Notes under the pieces: generated by a model | Seen by the model: only the letters and a program-made list of their open reading frames with translations | What the model was told of the DNA's origin: nothing | The model's database searches: none | Part shown: one piece after another, positions 57,349-64,000 of the stretch | Position numbering within the stretch: the first letter of the stretch is position 1 | How the letters are laid out: the number at the start of each line of letters is the position of its first letter | Program-made: the position numbers and the translations under genes | Source of the DNA: Symbiodinium natans | Lineage: Eukaryota; Sar; Dinophyceae; Suessiales; Symbiodiniaceae | NCBI GenBank assembly: GCA_905221605.1 | Contig: CAJNDS010002451.1 | Location: 37,501-101,500, forward strand | Length of the DNA: 64,000 nucleotides | Reading direction: 5' to 3'

Positions 57349-57643
57349 CTAGCTGTGGAGCGGTTGGTACGGTAACCTGGCGCAGGTATGCCAAAACAGA
57401 CTGGTTGCCAAGGGCCCGTTTCATAAGCATTGCTCTCTGCTGAAAAGACCCGCCCGAGCATTCTTCCACCAAAGGCGAACCCTAGTGAACGGCTGGCTGG
57501 GATTGCATGGCCAATTGGTCCAGGGCTCTCTTGTGTTTCCTCGGAATAACACCAATATGATACTGGGAAGGGATTTTTATGGTCCTCCAGAGGAAGGTTC
57601 CTGCTCGCGTGGCATTGTCTGCGGAATCCAGAGAATGTAGGCA
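57349..57643 (+). CDS. Open frame of about 97 codons without ATG
   Basis: Open from a TAG to TAG: includes GNLAQVCQNRLVAKGPFHKH and NNTNMILGRDFYGPPEEGSC. The minus strand has an ATG-initiated 109-codon frame (57315-57644) over the same DNA. Strand unresolved. Confidence 0.3.
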
Positions 57644-57810
57644 AGTTGTCTAAGGCTCAGGGGTTCGACAAGGTTTGTGGGATCCAGCAGCTCAAGGTTA
57701 GGGATGAAGAAGGGATTTTATTTAAAGCTAGAGACTTGAGACCCAGTCGCCAAACAGTCAAAACCCCAAGCTCCACAAAACCTCAACCAGCCACAAACCC
57801 CTCTCAGACC
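57548..57810 (+). CDS. Possible exon, about 88 codons
   Basis: The frame includes HCLRNPENVGKLSKAQGFDK, then VCGIQQLKVRDEEGILFKAR, then a Pro/Thr-rich tail. It overlaps 57349-57643 in another frame; at most one is right at the overlap. Confidence 0.35.
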
Positions 57811-58119
57811 ATGAAGCCTTGTAGGGATTCGGGTTTTCAAGATTTAGGGTTGGGGCCTAGGCTCAGGGTCTAAGTTCTTGGACATGAAAAGTCAACAGCT
57901 TCTGAGGCAGGGTCTAAATTCAGGTTTAGGCCCAAGCCGAAAACAAGGATAGAGTCTAGCGGGTTTAGGGCTTCGGATTGAAACCCTAAACCCTGAACCC
58001 CCAAAAACCCTAAACCCTAACCCTAAGCCCAAACCCTAAGACCTAAGCCCTAAGCCCTTAAGCCCTAAACCCAAACCTAAGCCACGAAGCCCTAAGCCCT
58101 CAGCCTAAAACCTAAGCCG

Positions 58120-58220
58120 AACACAAGGAGGCGGAGCCCCAGCCTTGGCGTAGGCCGAGGCTTGCCAAGAAGTCCACGCGGAGGCCGCGGTGAGGCTGGG
58201 GACTTCGGGTCGGAGCTTGT
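58120..58220 (-). CDS. Possible exon
   Basis: The frame HKLRPEVPSLTAASAWTSWQ then ASAYAKAGAPPP. A plus frame is also open. Confidence 0.35.
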
Positions 58221-58304
58221 GGTTCAGCCCTAAACCCTAACCCTAAAACCCTAAACCCCTAAAGGGCACTACATCCCCCTAAAACCCTGGGACCTCTTTC
58301 TAAT

Positions 58305-58367
58305 CTACCACACCGGTTTGTAAATCACCGCAACGATGTCGTGTTCGAAGTGGTGGTGTCCGAAATT
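58305..58367 (-). CDS. Possible terminal exon
   Basis: The frame NFGHHHFEHDIVAVIYKPVW then TAG. Confidence 0.35.
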   Translation of the reverse strand, partial: NFGHHHFEHDIVAVIYKPVW

Positions 58368-58553
58368 AGGGGGACGGCCGTTGGGGTCACGATAAGGGAA
58401 CCCTACATTCGGGGTTCATTTTAGGGGTCCCTTATTTTGGTAAAACTCAAAGGGGTTTTTTCCAGGGAAGGGGCTGTGTTCCCCCTTGCCAGGACATCTT
58501 GTTCGTGTCGGAGCGTAGAAGTTAGTTGGGAGGTTTAGGGCGTTGTGGGATGT

Positions 58554-58727
58554 TTAACAGCTTCGCGGTTCAGGGATTTCCTCAAACATATTGATTTGCC
58601 AATGCTGTACGGTATGAGTCGAGCCTTCAGGAAACCACCGGTGGTTTTTGAGGGCCGCGGCTTCCTTGGGGGCCCAGAATTCCGCATGTACGACCCGCCG
58701 GGCTCGAAAAGGTCTACCCCAACTTAG
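58554..58727 (+). CDS. Probable terminal exon, 57 codons
   Basis: The frame LTASRFRDFLKHIDLPMLYG, MSRAFRKPPVVFEGRGFLGG, then PEFRMYDPPGSKRSTPT and TAG. Reads as a folded segment and a polar tail. A TTTAACAG acceptor lies at its start. Not recognised. Confidence 0.5.
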   Translation, partial: LTASRFRDFLKHIDLPMLYGMSRAFRKPPVVFEGRGFLGGPEFRMYDPPGSKRSTPT

Positions 58728-58928
58728 GGTATGGCATTCACTTCCCCGGAAACCGACTACTATAGAGGCACTGAAGAATTAGAATGAGGTTTTGGGTTAT
58801 TATAGAAAATATAAACCTTGACACCCTGAACCGAAATCTTAGTGACCTTCGTATCCAAACCTTCAGAATACGTACCCCAACGCACTACGCCAAAAGGTTT
58901 GAGGCTGAAGGGGCTCGAGGATTTAGGG

Positions 58929-59032
58929 TTGGGATGTTACCCCTTATTACTAACTGTCCTTAGGAGGGATATAGTACTCCCCTAGTGTATTCAATCCTGT
59001 CAGGACTGTTGGCATAAGGGGGAACATCTCAA
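58929..59032. mobile_element. MITE family A in telomere-like DNA
   Basis: TTGGGATGTTACCCC and GGGGGAACATCTCAA. Confidence 0.8.
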
Positions 59033-59299
59033 AGTAGGGGTCATGTGAGGAGATTACAACCCATCAGTCATCAGCCATCAGTCCCCAGAAACCGTTTAGG
59101 GGACTCAGTGGAAATTTAGGGGGTTTGGGGGATGTAGTGTTAGAGGTTTAGGGGTTGAGTGTGTGAGATTCCTAAGCCCACCCCAACACCACCCCCGCAC
59201 ATCCAACAACCGAAACCTCCAAAGCCGAGGCACACACAAAAAACAACGGAAAGGGGGGGCCGAAAGCTGCGCTTGCATGTGATAGGTGGCCCGGACTTT

Positions 59300-59428
59300 C
59301 ATGTTCGAAGTGATCATGGGCAGCTACAACAGAGTTACAAGCAAGGTAACCTACACGATAGCTTAACTGCTTAGGCACTTTTAGCCTACCTTAGCCATAC
59401 TTGTAAGCTGCCCATGAACCTTCAAGTT
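59300..59428. mobile_element. MITE family B
   Basis: TTCGAAGTGATCATGGGCAGC at the left and GCTGCCCATGAACCTTCAAG at the right. Confidence 0.7.
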
Positions 59429-59693
59429 TTACAAAGCCGGTGCCATCACTTCTTTCTAAGGGCGGGCCAGGGAGGCTGGGTAGAGGGGTCGCAGGACCAA
59501 AAAGCACACGGCTCTGGCCGTGCAGCGCTGAGAGCATAAGTACAAGATGAAGCCCGTGTCCCGAGCCCGGCGATTAGAAGCTCGGGGCGTTAACCCCTAA
59601 GCCCTAAAACCTAAACCATAAATTCCGAAACCCTGAACCCTGAAACCACGAAGTCTTAAACTCAAAACCGAAAGACCCTGGTCCTCCAAAACT

Positions 59694-59780
59694 ATGCGTA
59701 TGCTGCGAGGATTCACTGGGGAGAAGTTAGGTGCAAAAGAACCTTCTCGGAGGAGTCTTCCGAGACTCGAATGCCTGATG
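59694..59780 (+). CDS. Possible first exon
   Basis: An ATG opens MRMLRGFTGEKLGAKEPSRR then SLPRLECLM up to the array. Confidence 0.3.
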
Positions 59781-59899
59781 ACCCTAAACCCTAAACCCTA
59801 AACCCTAAACCTAAACCATTAACCTGACCCTAAACGGGGGTTAGCGGGGGGGCGCTCGAGGCTTCTACAGGGCATCCCTAAGTACAAGGAGCTTGAAGA

Positions 59900-60100
59900 T
59901 TTAAGGTTTAGGGTTTATACAGGGTTAGGTAGGTTTAGGGTTAGGGTTGGGGTTCGGGTTTAGGGGGTTAGGGTTTAGGGTTAGGGTTTAGGGGGGTTTT
60001 AGGGTTAGGTGTGAGGGTGGGTTGTTTAGGGTTTAGGTTTAGGGGTTGTAGGGTTTAGGGTTCGGGTTTGGTTTAGGGTTAGGGTTTTTGGGTTTAGGGT
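59900..60100 (+). repeat. Diverged TTTAGGG and TTAGGG DNA
   Basis: Irregular units, many six-base TTAGGG. Confidence 0.85.
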
Positions 60101-60271
60101 TAGAGGTCGTTGAGAACGACATGGCAATCAACGAGGCCTGTTTGGGGCATTCATCCAGGGGGTTGTACAACCCCCAGCTTATACCATGAACCTCCAAGCT
60201 CTAGGGTTAGGCCTCTAAGCCCTGAACCCTAAACCTAAACCTAAACCCTAAACCCTACACCCTAAACCAGG

Positions 60272-60422
60272 GGGCGCTCTGGCGGGGCTGCAAACCAAAG
60301 TACCCCAAAAGATCCTTACACAAACCGCCCTCAACACCGAGTCGCCTGAGCGTCAAATTATATCTCCGCGGGAGGAAAAGTCGCGCGAGCGCCGGAAAGG
60401 TGGTTGGCAGTTTCCAAACTTG
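60272..60422 (+). CDS. Possible exon, 50 codons
   Basis: After CTAAACCAG the frame reads GALWRGCKPKYPKRSLHKPP then STPSRLSVKLYLRGRKSRAS. Basic. Unrecognised. Confidence 0.4.
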
Positions 60423-60445
60423 GGTTTAGGGTTTAGGGTTAGGGT

Positions 60446-60478
<33 letters not shown>

Positions 60479-60585
60479 TAGGGTTTAGGGTTTAGGTTAG
60501 GTTTAGGTTTAGGGTTTCGTGTTTAGGGTTAGGGTTTTAGGGTTTAGGGTTTAGGGTTTAGGGTTTAGGGTTAGGGTTAGGGTGA
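60420..60585 (+). repeat. TTTAGGG and TTAGGG array
   Basis: About 24 units, several of six bases. Confidence 0.9.
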
Positions 60586-61076
60586 AGTTACGTCTTTCAT
60601 TGAGTTAGGAATCTGGGGTTTACGGTATCTTGGGGGTACCGTAGGGGGTGCCCCTACTATAAGGGAAAACTCTAATATTGGGGGGTATCTTATAGGGGTC
60701 CCCCATTTTTGGTTTTACACCGCCAAGGAGAAGGGGAGAAGATAAGCCCTAAACACCACTGCCCCGAACCGAAAACCCTGAACCCTAAGAACCCTAAAAC
60801 AGAACCCTAAGAACTCATAAACCCTAAACCCTAAACCCTAAAAATCTGGTTTAGGAGTTTAGGGACTATAGCACTAAACCGAAACTGCAAAGCAAGACCG
60901 GAGTATCCTAGAATTTACTGGTTGCTTCTGGGGAGAGGAGAGTTGTCTAATAACTCCAACTTCCAGATTTCTCCGACCTTTAGAGTCTCACTTCCTCTCA
61001 GGGTTTAGGGGCTTCCCCGAAAGGGATATCACGGGCTCATTTATGATTATGGGTCAAGCCTGAGCTTTTTCTTCAG

Positions 61077-61281
61077 CTGTTGGGGGGGGCCGCAGCGGCT
61101 TTTGCTGACGCGCTTCCGGCGCACTTCCCTCTCCCTCGGAATGCATCAGACCCCCTCTTCAGAGGCATGGAACCAGGGGCCCTTTTGAGCATGCTAAGAG
61201 GCCTGATCGGCACGTCGCCGCGGCGAGAAACCAAAACAGGCCATGAGGCTCTTGCATCTATCGAAACGCTGGGCAGCACCC
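61077..61281 (+). CDS. Internal exon with both splice sites
   Basis: GAGCTTTTTCTTCAG precedes and ACCC|GTAAGC follows a 205-bp stretch with one open frame: AAAAFADALPAHFPLPRNAS, DPLFRGMEPGALLSMLRGLI, then GTSPRRETKTGHEALASIET. Codon bias is strong. Unrecognised. The donor lies against CCCTAAA-like DNA. Confidence 0.55.
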
Positions 61282-61307
61282 GTAAGCCCTAAACACGAAT
61301 CCCTAAA

Positions 61308-61425
61308 CCCAAACCCTCCTCCATGAGTGGGATCGCGTGATCCGTGGTCTGCGTTTCCAAGGGCCTTTCAAGCCAATCAGTGGGAATGTTCCTGTCATGT
61401 GTGGCTGATTTTTCACCTGGCAGGG
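61308..61425 (-). CDS. Possible exon
   Basis: The frame CQVKNQPHMTGTFPLIGLKG then PWKRRPRITRSHSWRR. Opposite strand to 61077-61281. Confidence 0.35.
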
Positions 61426-61604
61426 GTTTAGGTTTTAGGGGTTCGGGTTTCCGGTTTAGGGCTTTAGGGTTCGGGTTTAGGTTTGGGACTTTTAGGGTTT
61501 TAGGGTCAGGGTTTTGGGGTTTTTTTAGGGTTGGGGCTTAGGTTTAGGGTGTTTAGGTTTACGGAGGGTTTGCGGACAGGTTGGCTTAGGGCTTGGGGTA
61601 TTTT

Positions 61605-61697
61605 AGGGAGCGGGAGAGGCTATACCGGACGTACAGGAAACGAGGAAGAGGAACCCGCTGGAGCGGTCGAGGGACGTTAGAGTTCGGCACAGGTTAA
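61605..61697 (+). CDS. Possible terminal exon, frame uncertain
   Basis: The acceptor GGTATTTTAG gives SGRGYTGRTGNEEEEPAGAV; another frame gives RERERLYRTYRKRGRGTRWS. Both end nearby. Confidence 0.3.
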   Translation, partial: RERERLYRTYRKRGRGTRWSGRGTLEFGTG

Positions 61698-62167
61698 GTA
61701 CCTAAAGGAGGGGTTATCTTACTCAATGAGCTGCTGACTAACTATACTATCTACGCGATCGCCAAGTAAACCCCAAGCCCCTAAACCCTACAAGGGGATA
61801 ATCAATACATTGGGTAGGGGAATATTATATTTTCTTGTTCCCCAAAATGGACAACAGGTATTATATACTCACAAAGGAAAAAGGAACCTTATATACACTC
61901 ACGAAAACGAAAATATACACCCTGCTTCAATGCAGACGAGTTAGGGTATAGCCTTCGGCCAAAACAAAGATGAAGGAGGGGAGAGACTCAGGGGATGCTT
62001 GTGTGCACAGGGTAGGGTTAGGGTTTAGGTGTAGGGGTTAGGGTTTAGGGTTTAGGGTTAAGGGGTGTAGGGTTTATGGTTTAGGGTTAGGGGTTTAGGG
62101 TTTAGGGTTTAGGTTTAGGGTTTAGGGTTTAGGGGTTCAGGGCTCAGGGGTTTTTAGGGGGGGCAAC

Positions 62168-62272
62168 ACAACGCCAACTACACCCAAGCAAGCCTTTCGG
62201 TGCTGGCACCAGCGTCCATCAAGGCGTATTGTGGCCTACACCTAGCACGGCGGGTCGGTATCGGGATGCCCT
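62168..62272 (+). CDS. Possible terminal exon
   Basis: The frame HNANYTQASLSVLAPASIKA then YCGLHLARRVGIGMP and TAA. Confidence 0.4.
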
Positions 62273-62341
62273 AAACCAAAACCCTCAACCTAACCCTAAA
62301 CCTCAAACCCGAAACGCCCCTCCAACCCTAAAACCAAAAAA

Positions 62342-62524
62342 AGGAACCCAGCCCTGGTGGAGCTTGCTTTCAGCGTCGAGAGGTCGCCCGAGACCAAGGA
62401 AGGCACACCCCCAAAGCCGCGGGCACCCCCGCCGCCTCCCCCGAACTGCACGCAAGAAGAAGGAAATCCACAAAAAAACATGGAGAAAAGTCCGCACACC
62501 GACCGCCGAACAAAAAAAAAGTAA
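62342..62524 (+). CDS. Probable terminal exon, 60 codons
   Basis: The frame RNPALVELAFSVERSPETKE, then a Pro run, then NCTQEEGNPQKNMEKSPHTD and RRTKKK, ending TAA. A disordered, charged C-terminus. 70 bp after 62168-62272 on the same strand, with CCCTAAA-like DNA between. Minus frames also open. Confidence 0.5.
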   Translation, partial: RNPALVELAFSVERSPETKEGTPPKPRAPPPPPPNCTQEEGNPQKNMEKSPHTDRRTKKK

Positions 62525-62841
62525 ACCACACGGGTTGCCAGTTACATACCCCCCCCCCCCCCCAAAAAGCAGACGACGCCCTTCCTTCCAGTTGTGATCG
62601 CCCCTTGTGGGTTCCTGTGACCCACTTTGAACAAATGGTCTGCCGCCCCACTAAACGCCCTCAACCCAAGGTCAGGGTCCAGGGTTGGGGTGAGGGTTTG
62701 GGAGTTTATAGGGTTTAGGGTTTAGGCCTTAGGCTAGGGCTTAGGGTTTAGGGTTTTTTAGGTTCAGAGGTCTGAAGAGCTCAGCGGTGACCCCATGAGA
62801 TTACGGGATTTTTTCGAGGGCTGAAGGAATTCGGCTTCCGG

Positions 62842-63038
62842 TTGGGTCTTAGCTTCTCTTGGGGTGAGGCTTCGAAGTTTTTGGGCTGGGTTTTGGGGTT
62901 TTGGGGAGCGTTTAGGGCATTTGATTCGGAGGCTTTGGGGGTTGCTGAGGGCTCAGGCCTTGGGGTTGGGCTCAGGTTGCAAAGGTTCGCGGTGCTAAAT
63001 TCAGTTTTCGGGGTCTCGGTGACTACAGCCTCTCATCA

Positions 63039-63054
<16 letters not shown>
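62842..63054 (+). CDS. Doubtful 70-codon frame
   Basis: Includes SEALGVAEGSGLGVGLRLQR then FAVLNSVFGVSVTTASHQ and ends in the GA tract. The first half is Gly/Phe-rich from repeat-like DNA. Confidence 0.25.
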
Positions 63055-63072
<18 letters not shown>

Positions 63073-63896
63073 CTTGGAGAGAGGGCGCGAGAGCGAGAGC
63101 GAGAGCGGAGAGCGAGAGCTGTGCGAGGAGCGAAAGGAGAGGGGAGAGGGAGATGGGAGAGGGAGAGGGAAGAGGGATAGGGAGAGCGGAGAGGGAGAGC
63201 GGGAGAGAGAGGGAAGAGGGGAGAGAAGGGAGAGGGAGAGAGGGAGAGAGGGAGAGGAAGGGGAGAGGAGAGAGGGGAGAGAGGGATGAGAGGAGAAGGG
63301 AGAGAGAGAGGGATGAGAGGAAGAGATGGAGGGGGGGAGGGCGAGAGGGCAGAGACGGGAGAGAGGGCGAGAGGGAGAAAGAGAGGGAGAGAGGGAGAGA
63401 GGGGGAGAGAGGTTGAGGGAGGGAGAAGAGAGGGAGAGAGGGAGAGAGGGAGAGAGGGGCCGAGAGGGACGAGAGAGGGAGAGAGGGAGCGAGGGAGAGA
63501 GGGATGAGAGGGAGGAGAGGGAGGAGGGAGAGAGGGAGAGAGGGAGAGAGGGAGGAGGGAGAGAGGAGGGAGGGGAGAGAGGGAAGCGAGGGAGAGAGAG
63601 GGGAGAGAGGGAGAGAGGGAAGAGAGCAAGCAAGGAGAGAGGGAGAGAGAGAGAGAGAGCAAGAGAGGGAGAGAGGGAGAGGTAGAGAGAAAGAGAGGGA
63701 GAGAGAGAGAGAGAGAGCAAGAGAGGGAGAGGGAGCGGGAGAGGGAGAGGGAGAGGGAGAGGGATGATGGGAGAGGAGGAGAGGGAGAGGGAGAGGGAGA
63801 GGGAGAGGGAGAGGAGAGGGAGAGGGAGAGGGAGAGGGAGAGAGAGAGAGAGAGAGAGATACAGAGAGAAGGAAAGGGAAAGAGAGAGAGAGGAAG
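63036..63896. repeat. GA-rich polypurine tract, 860 bp
   Basis: Almost uninterrupted purine (GAGAGGGA words) with very few pyrimidines. Long frames on both strands (up to 325 codons, Ser/Leu/Pro or Arg/Glu) are repeat artefacts. Confidence 0.95.
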
Positions 63897-64000
63897 CCCA
63901 CAAAATGGGTTTTGCTTAGCTCAACTAGAAAAGAAGCCCTCATCTCCATAAACCTAAACCCTAAAACTAAAAACCTAAACCGGAAAGGGGCTGTATCCAC

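Noticed and set aside
63001-64000. 300-325-codon Ser/Leu/Pro frames
   Set aside because: Polypurine tract; six-frame openness follows from the lack of T on one strand.

Overview
Organism and character. The window looks like nuclear DNA of a dinoflagellate, or less likely a close alveolate relative such as a chromerid. Four things point there: a nuclear copy of an alveolate-style mitochondrial cytochrome b (about 5876-6206), telomere-type TTTAGGG repeats scattered at dozens of internal sites, GC-rich exons with G or C at most third codon positions, and gene pieces on both strands with no bacterial-style operons. No species can be named from the sequence.\n\nMain reading. Perhaps a third of the window is telomere-like repeat (TTTAGGG, CTTAGGG, TTTCGGG, TTTTAGGG, TTTTGGGG) in both orientations, cut into blocks of 40-500 bp by islands of 50-300 bp. 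The islands are not random spacer. Many have one frame with 75-95 percent G/C at third positions, and several have clear GT and AG splice sites whose phases agree. I read them as short exons of ordinary genes whose introns are filled with telomere-like repeat. The best cases are a chorismate mutase at 1-445 (minus strand), a phase-0 exon chain at 54676-55699 (minus), a probable membrane-protein gene at 31502-37288 (minus), and a start exon with a textbook donor at 38545-38742 (minus). Short islands are often open in more than one frame by chance, so most single-exon calls are deliberately given low confidence.\n\nLayout. 1-3.7 kb: chorismate mutase and other minus-strand exons. 3.8-7 kb: degenerate CCCTAAA DNA, then a 15-bp GC-rich minisatellite interrupted by the cytochrome b copy and a second AT-rich insert. 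7-14.2 kb: minus-strand exons, one with a Walker A motif. 14.4-17 kb: a 10-bp minisatellite, then an uninterrupted 277-codon gene with a truncated second copy 1041 bp downstream. 17-22.5 kb: mixed-strand exons. 22.7-24.8 kb: the longest gene, a 716-residue multi-pass membrane protein (minus). 25-28 kb: arrays, a (CA)n tract and a poly-G tract. 28-31 kb: mostly plus-strand exons. 31.5-49 kb: mostly minus-strand exons. 49-54 kb: mostly plus. 54-56 kb: the phase-0 exon chain (minus). 56-63 kb: mixed. 63.0-63.9 kb: an 860-bp GA-rich tract.\n\nMobile DNA. At least seven families of small inverted-repeat, MITE-like elements occur. One family (ends TTGGGATGTTCCCC) has seven copies, two of them with perfect 8-bp target duplications. 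One telomere-like array (31606-31756) is itself bracketed by a perfect 15-bp direct repeat, suggesting that such arrays can be inserted into genes.
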